Assembly (NCBI RefSeq): GCF_000741535.1
Contig: NZ_JGYQ01000015.1
Coordinates: 124,001 to 188,000, forward strand
Direction: 5' to 3'
DNA: 64,000 bases
From: Bifidobacterium boum
Lineage (GTDB): Bacteria > Actinomycetota > Actinomycetes > Actinomycetales > Bifidobacteriaceae
Shown: in pieces, positions 35,825 through 44,658 of the stretch
Layout of the letters: each line of letters begins with the position of its first letter
Numbering within the stretch: the first letter of the stretch is position 1
Notes under the pieces: model-generated
What the model saw: the letters and a program-made list of their open reading frames with translations, nothing else
Database searches by the model: none
What the model was told of the DNA's origin: nothing
Made by a program: the position numbers and the translations under genes

Positions 35825-35869
35825 CACAAACCGGCTACGCTACGAAGACCTTAGCGTAGCCGGTTTGTG
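35825..35869. terminator. Bidirectional terminator, 18-bp perfect stem
   Basis: CACAAACCGGCTACGCTA (35825-35842) pairs perfectly with 35852-35869. It lies just after trpS and serves the converging gene as well. 35870-36109 holds no supported gene. Confidence 0.85.
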
Positions 35870-36109
35870 TATGCGGCGCCTGCGAAAGTACTGCCTTGAC
35901 GGTTATCAATCACCGTTGCTCATTGTCAACCATTGCTTGAACGACGCAGGAGGCACGATGCCGACGTGGACAGCATTGCGCCTTGCATCCTGTGTACCTC
36001 ACCATTTCGTGAAATGCACCTCACCCACATTCAAATGGATGCTGGCATCATGCCCTGGCATGGAACGAGTCGTACATTACGATGTTGCGAGCGCACCCCG
36101 CATGCACGC

Positions 36110-36541
36110 TCAAACGAGCGGTAGCAGGCCGCTCAGATCGTCGCGCTCGCCGACCGCGCTGATGCGGCCGGCCTGTTTCTCTTCGGCCCACGTGGTGATA
36201 CCGCACGCCAGACGCAGCCATACGTCCGGATCGAGTTCGATGACATCTGGCGGCGTGAGATTATGCGGGTCAGACGCCGGCCCGTCCAGGATCTTGATGG
36301 CACCCCACGGTGCCACGCGCACTTCGACGCCCTCCCCCGGCGCCTTGCGTTCCAGCAGATACAGCGAGTAACGCACGGCCCACGCCCACACCGGACGCGG
36401 CAAATCGTCCGGAGACACGGCCAAGCGACCGGCTTCGTTATTATCCTGTGCAGCGATCGCCCGCGCCTTGTCACGCCACTGTTGCAGCCCGTCGCGGCCT
36501 TTATCAATATCCTGTTCCCTGATTACCGGCATACCCCCCAT
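36110..36541 (-). CDS. Sterol-carrier-fold family protein
   Basis: About 143 residues. The pattern RPVWAWAVRYSLYLLERKAPGEGVEVRVAPWGAIK, then PPDVIELDPDVWLRLACGITTWAE matches the small SCP2-like 'sterol carrier family' of actinobacteria, probably a lipid- or hydrophobe-binding domain; the substrate is unknown. Starts: the ATG at 36541 (MGGMPVIREQD) or at 36532 (MPVIREQD), which has GGGGGG very close. A longer frame to 36829 runs through repeat DNA and is not credible. Confidence 0.7.
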   Translation of the reverse strand: MGGMPVIREQDIDKGRDGLQQWRDKARAIAAQDNNEAGRLAVSPDDLPRPVWAWAVRYSLYLLERKAPGEGVEVRVAPWGAIKILDGPASDPHNLTPPDVIELDPDVWLRLACGITTWAEEKQAGRISAVGERDDLSGLLPLV

Positions 36542-36604
36542 TGTGCCACGGCCGGCGTGTGACATGACGTGGCGTATGGCGTATGGGCGGTTCGAATATG
36601 CTGC

Positions 36605-36776
36605 ACCGCGTATGCCCAGACATACGTCACATGACGGGGATGGAAGGCGTTCCGCCCTGCCTAGGGCCATAATGCCGGCACGTATGTCTCGACATGCGTA
36701 GACCGCAGAACACGGCACGGCACGACCGCTTTCCGGCGAAATCTGACCAACCGCGTATGCCCCGGCATACAGGATG
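36605..36776. repeat. Family C phased palindrome array (3 units)
   Basis: Units beginning at 36608, 36680 and 36753 (72-73 bp apart): GCGTATGCCCAGACATACG, ACGTATGTCTCGACATGCG and GCGTATGCCCCGGCATAC. No family B array is attached at this locus. Confidence 0.85.
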
Positions 36777-36849
36777 CGACGGAAACCGGAACAGCAATCC
36801 AGACTCCCCCACGCCCCGCCACCGGACACATATACTCACCCAAACGCAA

Positions 36850-36902
36850 AGAGGCGGAATCCCGCACCACACATCACACATGCAGTGCAGAGCTTCCGCC
36901 TC
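36850..36902 (-). terminator. Terminator of glgP
   Basis: GAGGCGGAA (36850-36858) pairs with TTCCGCCTC (36894-36902). On the minus strand the stem is followed by TTTGCGTTT. It lies about 85 bp past the glgP stop. Confidence 0.6.
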
Positions 36903-36986
36903 TTGAGCCGACCGGCGTCTACCGACCTACCGATCTACTGGTCTACCGGCTCAGGCGTTCACGCCCCTACCGGCCAGCACTGGCGC

Positions 36987-39452
36987 TTACTTGAGGGCGC
37001 CGGTGTGCCAGATGCGCTCGAGGTAGTCCTCGATGGAGCGATCGGAGCTGAAGTAGCCGGAGTTGGCCACGTTGAGCACGGCCATACGAGCCCACTTCAT
37101 CGGATCGCGATAGGTCTCCTCGATCTCGGCCTGGATGTCCAGGTACGCGCGGAAGTCCGCGAGCGTCATGAAGTAATCCTTGTTCAGCCAGTCGTTGACG
37201 AGGTCCTTGTAGGTGTCCTTGTCGCCGTTGGAGAAGGTGCCGTCCGCGACCATGTCGATGGCCTGCTTGAGCTGCGGATCCTTCTCGTAGTACTCGCGGG
37301 ACAGACCCTTGGTGTCGTAGCCCTTGGCGTACAGGGCGGAGACTTCCGGCTCGGTCATGCCGAAGAGGAAGAAGTTCTCCGGGCCGACGAGCTGGCGGAT
37401 CTCAACGTTCGCACCGTCGAGCGTACCGACGGTCAGAGCGCCGTTGAGGGCGAACTTCATGTTGCCGGTGCCGGAGGCTTCCTTGCCGGCCTGCGAGATC
37501 TGCTCGTCGAGGTCGGTGGCCGGGATGAGGTTCTGGGCCAGTTCGATGTTGTAGTTCCACGGGAAGTAGACGTGCAGCTTGCCCTTGGTGGCCGGATCGT
37601 TGTTGACGACGCGAGCCACATTGTTGATCAGCTGGATGGTCTGCTTGGCCAGATAGTAGCCCGGGGCGGCCTTCGCGCCGAAGAACACGGTGCGCGGCAC
37701 CAAGGTGTCCGGGTCGACTTTGCCGGACTTGATGTCGGCGTAGGTGGCGATGACCGCGAGGATCTTCAGGGCCTGACGCTTGTACTCGTGCAGACGCTTG
37801 ACCATCGTGTTGAACATGGTGTTCGGGTCGATGTCGAAGCCGTACTTGCGCTTGGCGAACGCAGCGAAGTCGTTCTTGTTGGCCTGCTTGACCTCGGCGA
37901 ACTTCTTGACGAACTCCGGATCATCGGCCAGCGGGATGAGGCCCTTGAGCTGCTCGAGATCGGACAGCCACGCGTCGGTGCCCAGGCCCTCGGTGATGAG
38001 GTCGGACATGCGCGGGTTGGCGAGCTTGATGAAGCGGCGAGGGGTGACACCGTTGGTGACGTTGGTGAACTTGTCCGGGTACACGGAGGAGAAGTCCTTA
38101 AGGGTGACGTCCTTGAGCAGCTCGGAGTGCAGCTCGGCCACACCGTTGACGTAGGAGCCGCCGTAGGTGGCGAGGTACGCCATGCGGACGGAAGCGTCCT
38201 TGCCGTCGGTGTAGATGCGCATACGCTCGATCTGGTCGTCGGCAACGCCCTTGCCCTTCAGCTCGGCCATGAACTGTTCGTTGATCTTCTTGATGATCTC
38301 AAGGTGACGCGGCAGCAGCTCGCCAATCAGGGAGGCCGGCCACACTTCCAGAGCTTCCGGAAGCAGGGTGTGGCAGGTGTAGTTGAAGGTCTTGTTGGTG
38401 ATGGACCAAGCGGTATCCCAGTCGTAGCCGTACTCGTCGATCAGGACGCGCATGAGCTCCGGGATGCCGATCACCGGGTGGGTGTCGTTGAGCTGGAACA
38501 CGATCTTGTTCGGCAGCGTGGTCAGGTCAGGGTTCTTCTCGCCCGGGTAGAACACGCGGATCGCGTCGTGGATGGACGCGGAGACGAAGAAGTACTGCTG
38601 CTCGAGGCGCAGCTTCTTGCCCTGCGGGGTGGAATCCTCCGGGTAGAGGATCTTGGAGATGTTCTCGGCTTCGACCTTCGGAACCACAGCGTCGAGATAT
38701 TCGCTCTTGTTGAAGGTGAGCAGGTCGAACTCGTCGTAGGACTTCGCGGTCCACAGACGCAGCGTGTTGACGCGGCCGGACTTGTAGCCCGGAACCATGT
38801 AGTCGCACGGGACGGCGCGGACAGCCCACGCCGGCTTCCACACGCGCTTGCCGTTCTCTTCGACGACTTCACCGCCGAAGTTCACGCGCTGGTCACGGTT
38901 GTAATCGACGTGGCCCCACGGCTCTTCGTTGACGAGCCAGTAATCCGGGGTTTCAATCTGCTTGCCGTTCTCGTCGAACTCCTGCTTGAAGATGCCGTAC
39001 TGGTAACGGATGCCGTAGCCGAACGCCGGCACGCCGATGGAGGCGAGAGAATCGATGTAGCAGGCAGCCAGACGGCCGAGACCGCCGTTGCCCAGGCCCG
39101 GTTCGTATTCGGCGTCGATGACGTCCTTGGTGTCGAAGCCCAGCTCCTTCATGGCGCCTTCGAACTGCTCGGTCAGGCCGGCGTTCAGCAGCGCGTTCTC
39201 CAGCTGCTTGCCCATGAGGAACTCAGCGCTCAGGTATCCAACGGCCTTGGTGTCGCCGTTGACCATGTCATGCTGGGTCTTCATCCAAGAATCCACGAGG
39301 TGGCGGCGCACGGCAGCAGCGGTGGCCACATACACATCAGCGGCGGTCGCCTGCTCCGGCGTCACGCCCTGGGTGTACTTGAGCTGCTCGCGAATCTCGT
39401 CGGTGAACTCACCGGAAGTAAGCGAAGACTTCGGTGCAGTGATTTCGGTCAT
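36987..39452 (-). CDS. glgP: Glycogen/maltodextrin phosphorylase
   Basis: 821 residues, the usual length. It releases glucose 1-phosphate from alpha-1,4-glucan ends. Seen: GNGGLGRLAACYIDSLASIGVPAFGYGIRY region, RIVKRLHEYKRQ-like VKRLHEYKRQALK, and the PLP lysine in SGTGNMKFALNGA (about 664), followed by TVGTLDGANVEI. The ATG at 39452 follows GGGAG by 7 nt; the frame open to 39551 adds residues with no ribosome site. Monocistronic, with its own terminator. Typical of carbohydrate-storing bifidobacteria. Confidence 0.97.
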   Translation of the reverse strand: MTEITAPKSSLTSGEFTDEIREQLKYTQGVTPEQATAADVYVATAAAVRRHLVDSWMKTQHDMVNGDTKAVGYLSAEFLMGKQLENALLNAGLTEQFEGAMKELGFDTKDVIDAEYEPGLGNGGLGRLAACYIDSLASIGVPAFGYGIRYQYGIFKQEFDENGKQIETPDYWLVNEEPWGHVDYNRDQRVNFGGEVVEENGKRVWKPAWAVRAVPCDYMVPGYKSGRVNTLRLWTAKSYDEFDLLTFNKSEYLDAVVPKVEAENISKILYPEDSTPQGKKLRLEQQYFFVSASIHDAIRVFYPGEKNPDLTTLPNKIVFQLNDTHPVIGIPELMRVLIDEYGYDWDTAWSITNKTFNYTCHTLLPEALEVWPASLIGELLPRHLEIIKKINEQFMAELKGKGVADDQIERMRIYTDGKDASVRMAYLATYGGSYVNGVAELHSELLKDVTLKDFSSVYPDKFTNVTNGVTPRRFIKLANPRMSDLITEGLGTDAWLSDLEQLKGLIPLADDPEFVKKFAEVKQANKNDFAAFAKRKYGFDIDPNTMFNTMVKRLHEYKRQALKILAVIATYADIKSGKVDPDTLVPRTVFFGAKAAPGYYLAKQTIQLINNVARVVNNDPATKGKLHVYFPWNYNIELAQNLIPATDLDEQISQAGKEASGTGNMKFALNGALTVGTLDGANVEIRQLVGPENFFLFGMTEPEVSALYAKGYDTKGLSREYYEKDPQLKQAIDMVADGTFSNGDKDTYKDLVNDWLNKDYFMTLADFRAYLDIQAEIEETYRDPMKWARMAVLNVANSGYFSSDRSIEDYLERIWHTGALK

Positions 39453-39790
39453 TATCTGACTCCCTTTGACGGAACCTATTCCAAGAACCATTATGCCTGA
39501 AAGTCTCGGCATCGGCACGGCCTGACAAGCGCAGTGCGCCCCTTTCTGCATACGTTCTCAGAGGTTGATATTAACATCACCCCCTCAACCATGCTCAATC
39601 ACGTTGAAACATGACGTCAAACCTTCTTTGTGTTTACTGAATTAACAATTGCGGAAACCCAACTCCCACGCGCCCCTACGCGGAACGCCGACATGAAAGC
39701 AATCGTTTGCATAACACGACACGCCCAATACCGTTTGCCCGTGCCGGATGGAGCGCCAGCAGCAGATGGAGCGGCAGCGGCGGATAGCGC
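39453..39790. other. Upstream region of glgP
   Basis: Holds the glgP promoter on the minus strand. An AT-richer stretch (about 39565-39660) includes the imperfect dyad TTGA-N9-TCAA near 39605. No gene is seen. Confidence 0.4.
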
Positions 39791-40029
39791 GGGAGAATTC
39801 GCCGGATTCCCCGATTCGCGCCCGTTCTCCCCTATCCGACGCGGGAGTTTTACGGGAATCCGGCGCCGTTATGATCAATCTCCCAACAGGAACATTGCAA
39901 TTCCGCCGTTCTTGAGCATCGTCCCTGAAACCGTTTTCGGGAGAACATCGCCCGAACCGCACATCCCCGGCAAACTCCCGCGAAACCACAGGACTTTACC
40001 CTCCGACGGCGGGTTTGCGGATATCTCCC
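39791..40029 (+). repeat. Family D 239-bp composite repeat, copy 3
   Basis: Units at 39791-39831, 39843-39884 (42 bp), 39939-39979 and about 39989-40029. The first spacer is 11 bp and the centre exactly 54 bp (39885-39938, with AACATTGCAATTCCGCC), aligned with the centres of copies 1 and 2. No family E block follows, so D can exist alone. 40030-40215 shows nothing further. Confidence 0.85.
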
Positions 40030-40215
40030 GCTTTTCGTCTTGAACGCTCACCGATATCACGGCCGTTCGGCACAACCGGTTCGCGCCGGTACAGCCCGCG
40101 GAATCCGCCAAACGCCCAATACCACAGCAGGGACGCCCCTTACGGAACGTCCCTGCATATGCGCCATACGGAACAACCTGTACGGCATCGTGATTACTGT
40201 GCGCAGTCGGCTGAA

Positions 40216-40443
40216 TCAGGCCTGTTCAGGTTCTGCTGCGGCTTCATCGGCTTCACCTGTAGCCTCATCCTCCGCCTTGTCCAATCCCAGATCGACCGGC
40301 GAAGAGCTGTTCTCCCACGGCTCCTCCCACGGGTCGTAGTCCGGGTTCTGCTGCTTGTAGATGTACACACCCGCGACTGCGGCGAGCAGCGCTCCGAAAA
40401 GCAGCGCAAAGAACTTCCAACCGTTAGAAGACTTCTGCTCCAT
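40216..40443 (-). CDS. Small single-pass membrane protein
   Basis: 75 residues: MEQKSSNGWKFFALLFGALLAAVAGVYIYKQQ gives one membrane helix at about 10-28. A Trp/Glu-rich DPWEEPWEN segment and a strongly acidic C-terminal tail follow. The ATG at 40443 follows AAAGGAG by 5 nt. No family recognised; small acidic membrane proteins of this layout occur near division genes in actinobacteria, but no function can be given. Divergent from the rhomboid gene. Confidence 0.8.
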   Translation of the reverse strand: MEQKSSNGWKFFALLFGALLAAVAGVYIYKQQNPDYDPWEEPWENSSSPVDLGLDKAEDEATGEADEAAAEPEQA

Positions 40444-40602
40444 GACGGCTCCTTTCAGGTACCAGGTGACCTGCCCATTCAAGTCAACTCTGATTACCAT
40501 AGTAAGACCTTGTTTGTGACGATTGGGTGGAAGAACGTCAAGAGTCCGCCCATTGCAAAGAATCACCGGCGCCGCCCCGCATCGGGCGTTACAGTTAAGA
40601 CC

Positions 40603-41334
40603 ATGCGAATTGGCAGTTTCACTCTCGACCGGCGGTCCATCGATGCACAATGGCGCAACGGCGGACCGGTGATCACCGCGGCGATCACCGTAGCGTGCGT
40701 CATCGTATGGCTTCTGGAAATCCTGTCGCGGTACATGTCGCCGACGCTGTTCACCGCAATGCTGGGATCGGGCATGTTCATGCCCATCACCGCCGTGGAG
40801 CATCCGTGGACCTGGCTGACGTCAATGTTCCTGCACTCCACATCGATTCTGCATGTCGGTTTCAACATGATGGCGCTATGGTCGGTCGGCCCGGTATTGG
40901 AACGGCTGTTCGGGCACTGGCGTTTTCTGGCGTTGTATCTGATATCAGGATTCGGCGGTGCCGTAGGCGTCGCCGTGTGGTGTCGCATCACCGGCAACTG
41001 GCTGATGGCGGCGTATGGTGCGTCCGGCGCGATTTTCGGCCTGTTTGCGGCGCTGCTCATCGTCTTCAGGCGGATGGGCGCCGATATCCGATCCATGCTG
41101 GTGTGCATGGTCATCAATTTCGCGATGCCGGTGGTCATCCCGAATATTGCGTGGCAGGCGCATGTCGGGGGTTTTCTTGTCGGCGGTCTGCTGACCTGGC
41201 TGCTGATGGATGGGGTTCCTGCATTGCGTAGGCAACCGTTTCCCAAGCGCATGTGGATATACGGGTCGATGGTGACCGTGGTTCTTGTGGCGGTTTTGGT
41301 GCTGTGCGTCCCGCCGATTGGGCGGATTGCGTAA
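40603..41334 (+). CDS. Rhomboid family intramembrane serine protease
   Basis: 243 residues with about six helices. The catalytic Ser is in GASGAIFG (about 141) and the His in QAHVGGFLVGG (about 187). HSTSILHVGFNMMALWSVGP matches the rhomboid helix-2 region. It cuts membrane proteins within the bilayer; targets are unknown. The ATG at 40603 has no clear ribosome site. Rhomboid genes near crgA are common in actinobacteria, which fits the cluster to the right. Confidence 0.93.
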   Translation: MRIGSFTLDRRSIDAQWRNGGPVITAAITVACVIVWLLEILSRYMSPTLFTAMLGSGMFMPITAVEHPWTWLTSMFLHSTSILHVGFNMMALWSVGPVLERLFGHWRFLALYLISGFGGAVGVAVWCRITGNWLMAAYGASGAIFGLFAALLIVFRRMGADIRSMLVCMVINFAMPVVIPNIAWQAHVGGFLVGGLLTWLLMDGVPALRRQPFPKRMWIYGSMVTVVLVAVLVLCVPPIGRIA

Positions 41335-41394
41335 GACTCGCATGGCGGCCTGCGGCGAAGTGGCCTGATGGGCCGATTGTGCGGCATCGATGCG

Positions 41395-41590
41395 GCGCGT
41401 ATCCCGTCGTGGTGCGATTGGTATGTCACACCGCGACGTGATATCGCCGGCGTATACGTCAGCGGGATCGGTAATCTGCCCGCGGTGCGATGCAGCAGTC
41501 ACACAGCAGGCGGATATAGACGGATGTGGGCGGTTATCGGCTGGCACTTGCCTGTGGTGCGATCATACGGATACACAACAGGCTGATTGC
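41395..41590. repeat. Family A phased palindrome array (3 units)
   Basis: Units with the GTCACAC-equivalent at 41425, 41498 and 41570 (73 and 72 bp apart), same orientation as at 0 and 10.5 kb. The third unit is degenerate (GATACAC). It separates the rhomboid gene from the DnaA-box cluster. Confidence 0.8.
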
Positions 41591-41661
41591 CGCCCGACAG
41601 CTTGGCACCAGCCGCCATCGGCCCGTCATCAGTCCGCCTCAGGAGAATTACATCGGTGTAG

Positions 41662-41943
41662 TTTTCCACATCTGTGGACAACGCGGTGGATAACTTGGGT
41701 ATAAGTGGGGTATAACTCGTGGACAACACGACAAGTTATCCACATACATATCCACAAAACGTGCGTTTCCAAGCATTTTCAAGTGTGGACGATGTGCACA
41801 AACAGTTATCCACATTTTTTAAATCCATCGATTATCGATAATTTTCTCTTGTGGTGCCCACACGCGCTAACCCCTAGATGTGGTGTTACCCACAACTTAT
41901 CCACCAAGTTGTCCACTTATCCACATTTGGTGGACAATCCACA
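41662..41943. other. Dense DnaA-box cluster with AT-rich core: candidate oriC or DnaA-control site
   Basis: Within 282 bp there are three perfect TTATCCACA boxes (41736-41744, 41806-41814, 41917-41925), one perfect actinobacterial-type TGTGGACAA (41673-41681) and at least ten boxes with one or two changes (for example 41662, 41685, 41718, 41748, 41784, 41886, 41897, 41909, 41929, 41935). They flank an AT-rich core at 41814-41850 that includes TTTTTTAAAT and ATCGATTATCGATAATTTT, exceptional in this GC-rich DNA and DUE-like. Boxes occur in both orientations on the left and mostly forward on the right. dnaA and dnaN are not in the window, so this could be the origin itself, a second half of a split origin, or a DnaA titration or reactivation site. 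Confidence 0.85.
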
Positions 41944-41990
41944 TCGCGCTTCCCCACTGCTGGCACCATCCCTCCACGTATGATGACGGC

Positions 41991-43238
41991 ATGGATTTCA
42001 ACGAGCCGACACGACAGTTCATCGCCGCCCACAGAAACGACGATGTCCGCAACGCGGCGCTGCACGCACACCAAGACGATGTCGATCTGCCCTTCGCGCT
42101 CGACCAAATCGAAGGATGGCAGCGCGCCCGCACCAAACTCCCCCAATGGGCGTCATGCGCGGATATCATCTATCCCCCGCATCTGGCAATGGAACAATGC
42201 TCATCGCAATCCACCGCACAATACAAGGCGGATCTTGCCCGACGCCTGACCGCCGACGCACCGCACCCCACCACGCTAATCGACATCACCGGCGGGTTCG
42301 GCGTCGATTTCTCCTTCATGGCCCGCGTTTTCGACCACGCCATGTATATCGAACAACAACCCCATCTGGTCGAGCTCGCCCGGCACAACATGCGGGTGCT
42401 CGGCATCAACCACGCCGAATACCTCAACGGGGACGCCACCGACATGCTCGACAGACTGCCCGAGGCAAGCCTGATCATGGCCGATCCGGCGCGACGCGAC
42501 AGCCACGGCTCACGCACGTACGCCATCGCCGATTGCACCCCCGACATGCTGTCCATACTGCCGCGGCTCACCGCCATCGCCCCGAACATCCTCATCAAGC
42601 TCTCCCCCATGCTTGACTGGCATCAGGCGGTCCGGGATTGCACGGCCGCCCTCACCGCTTCACCGACCGGCGCGGCCGTCACCGAAGTGCATATCGTGTC
42701 GGTGCACAACGAATGCAAAGAACTGCTACTGGTTGTCAGCACCGGCAGCTCAAATGGCACAAAAGCCGGCACGGACGACACCGGATACGCCCCGACCATC
42801 GTCTGCGCCGACGATGACACCGTCATCAGCTTCCGGCAGACACAACTCCCGGCAAGGCAATCGTCAAACTCCGACAAGCAGACCCTCACAGACAAGCCGG
42901 CATACTTGTACGAGCCCAACGCATCGTTGATGAAAGCAGGATGCTTCGACCTGCTCGCCTCCCGTTTCGCGGTCAACCCCATCGACCGCAACAGTCATCT
43001 GTTCGTATCCGACACGCTGGTCGCCGATTTCCCGGGGCGAATCTTCGCCATCACGGCGGTCGGCCCCGTCAAACGGACGCTTCACGGCATCAGCCGCGCC
43101 AACGTCGCCGTACGCAACTATCCGGCGAGTGTGGCGCAAGTGCGAAAACGGTACCACATCGCCGACGGCGGGGATACATTCATATTCCTGACCACCATGT
43201 CAGGCAAGAAAACCGCGTTCGTGTGCGCCAAACCATAA
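41991..43238 (+). CDS. Class I SAM-dependent methyltransferase, THUMP-like type
   Basis: 415 residues. SAM motif I is DITGGFGVDFSFMA (about 98-111), then YIEQQPHLVELARHN and a LIMADPARRD motif (about 163-172) where related RNA or DNA methyltransferases have their active-site loop. The C-terminal part (CKELLLVVS, then AKRTLHGISRANVAVRNYP-like) matches the THUMP-like C-terminal domain found with such enzymes. Probably modifies RNA; the target is unknown. The ATG at 41991 has no clear ribosome site and lies 48 bp after the DnaA-box cluster. Confidence 0.85.
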   Translation: MDFNEPTRQFIAAHRNDDVRNAALHAHQDDVDLPFALDQIEGWQRARTKLPQWASCADIIYPPHLAMEQCSSQSTAQYKADLARRLTADAPHPTTLIDITGGFGVDFSFMARVFDHAMYIEQQPHLVELARHNMRVLGINHAEYLNGDATDMLDRLPEASLIMADPARRDSHGSRTYAIADCTPDMLSILPRLTAIAPNILIKLSPMLDWHQAVRDCTAALTASPTGAAVTEVHIVSVHNECKELLLVVSTGSSNGTKAGTDDTGYAPTIVCADDDTVISFRQTQLPARQSSNSDKQTLTDKPAYLYEPNASLMKAGCFDLLASRFAVNPIDRNSHLFVSDTLVADFPGRIFAITAVGPVKRTLHGISRANVAVRNYPASVAQVRKRYHIADGGDTFIFLTTMSGKKTAFVCAKP

Positions 43239-43294
43239 GCCACGGCCATGACGCCGGCGGTTATGACGCCGATTGGCGCCGTCCATTTCCGATT

Positions 43295-43340
43295 CCCGCA
43301 CCGGTTGCGCTGACAGACTACTCAGCGCAACCGGTGCGGG
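43295..43340. terminator. Bidirectional terminator, 19-bp perfect stem
   Basis: CCCGCACCGGTTGCGCTGA (43295-43313) pairs perfectly with 43322-43340 around an 8-base loop, between the converging methyltransferase and crgA genes. Confidence 0.85.
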
Positions 43341-43358
43341 AGCAAACAATACCGGCGA

Positions 43359-43769
43359 CTACCGCCACCACATGGTCATAAGGAAGCCGACCATGATCAG
43401 CGCGCCGCCAATCGCGAGATTCCAAGCGCCGATGCCGGGAATCGGGTATGACCCGGTCAGGTAGTACACCACAGCCCAAACCAGACCGATAATCATGAAC
43501 GCGCAGAACACCGGCACGAACCACCCCGGATTCGACTTGGCGCTCTTGATGCTTTCCTCGACGCGCTTGGTGTTCTCCGCCTGGCGCTTCATCATACGCT
43601 GCATTTGCGGGGTCAGCGTCGACTTGTCAGCTGTAGCGTTCAGCACCGCTTCGACTTCATCCATAGGAATGTCGTAGCCGTCATCGTTCGTTCCGTCATT
43701 GGACGTGGTGGCGTCCGACACGTTGGCAGCCGACTGTTCGTCGGTTTCGTGCAGCTCTTCGTCAGCCAT
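43359..43769 (-). CDS. crgA: Cell division protein CrgA
   Basis: About 136 residues. An acidic N-terminus of about 60 residues, then a basic helix, then two C-terminal membrane helices (WFVPVFCAFMIIGLVWAVVYYL and NLAIGGALIMVGFLMTMWW). This is the CrgA layout; in mycobacteria it helps recruit FtsI and FtsZ partners to the septum. The ATG at 43769 follows GGAG by 9 nt; ATGs three and five codons upstream are possible. Divergent from the DUF881 gene, the usual actinobacterial order. Confidence 0.92.
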   Translation of the reverse strand: MADEELHETDEQSAANVSDATTSNDGTNDDGYDIPMDEVEAVLNATADKSTLTPQMQRMMKRQAENTKRVEESIKSAKSNPGWFVPVFCAFMIIGLVWAVVYYLTGSYPIPGIGAWNLAIGGALIMVGFLMTMWWR

Positions 43770-43848
43770 GTGCATAGTCTCCATTCAAATAGGCTAAAAA
43801 GTCATCATAGCGGCTACACTCGAAAGCAGCGGACACGGCGGAGGCGAT

Positions 43849-44658
43849 ATGAGCAAACACACCGGGAAACACGGAGTACGGCATTCCGCACTCGGCGGTA
43901 TTGCCGTGTTCGTGGTCGTCGCGCTCACCGGTTTCCTGCTCGCCACCAATATCCGCGTGAACCGGACCGCAGTTGTCACGTCAGACACTGCGCAAATGGT
44001 CGAACAGCGCGTCGAACGCGCCAACAAGCTCCGCAGCGAAGTCAGCGCGCTCAACTCCCAAGTCAACACGCTCAACAAGCTCGCCGGCAACGCGAACAGC
44101 AGCTCCACCAACAGCGAAGACGCCGGCTCCGGCACCGTGCTGCCCGCGGTCGAAGGCCCCGGCATCACCGTGACGCTTGACGACTCGCCCTTGTGGAAAA
44201 CCATGGTGAACGATTCGGAATCAACCTCGAATATCAACGATTACGTCATCCATCAGCAGGATATCGAGGCTGTCGTCAACGCGCTGTGGACGGGCGGGGC
44301 TGAAGCGATGATGATCCAAGATCAGCGGATACTCTCCAATTCCGCTGTGATCTGCGTCGGCAACGTGCTCATGCTGCAAGGCAAACAGTATTCGCCGCCG
44401 TATACGATTGCCGCCATCGGTCCCACCGACGACATGCTTGACGCGTTGGAAGACTCGCAAGCCGTTCAGATTTACTTGGAGTATGTCAGCGCGTTCGGCC
44501 TCGGCTGGAACGTTCAGTCGAAAGACACCTTGAAATTCCCCGAATCGCCGTTGCTGCTGCAACCACTGAAATACGCGACCGTAATCGGCACGGAAAGCGC
44601 GGGAGACGCGGAAAACAGCGGCAACAACCAGAATTCGAGCGCATCCGGCAATGAATGA
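43849..44658 (+). CDS. DUF881 family membrane protein
   Basis: 269 residues. One N-terminal helix (GIAVFVVVALTGFLLATNI), a coiled-coil-like stretch (about 45-80), then the DUF881 core: GPGITVTLDD, NDYVIHQQDIEAVVNALW, GGAEAMMIQDQRI and GPTDDMLDAL. Extracytoplasmic, of unknown function, always near division and sortase genes in actinobacteria. The ATG follows GGAGG. Its stop lies within the sortase start region (8-bp overlap). Confidence 0.92.
   Translation: MSKHTGKHGVRHSALGGIAVFVVVALTGFLLATNIRVNRTAVVTSDTAQMVEQRVERANKLRSEVSALNSQVNTLNKLAGNANSSSTNSEDAGSGTVLPAVEGPGITVTLDDSPLWKTMVNDSESTSNINDYVIHQQDIEAVVNALWTGGAEAMMIQDQRILSNSAVICVGNVLMLQGKQYSPPYTIAAIGPTDDMLDALEDSQAVQIYLEYVSAFGLGWNVQSKDTLKFPESPLLLQPLKYATVIGTESAGDAENSGNNQNSSASGNE

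Noticed and set aside
35958..36371. Plus-strand ORF with a strong AGGAGG site after trpS
   Set aside because: It runs antisense through the sterol-carrier gene, its product looks like no protein, and composition is not coding-like. A short leader peptide is possible but unsupported.
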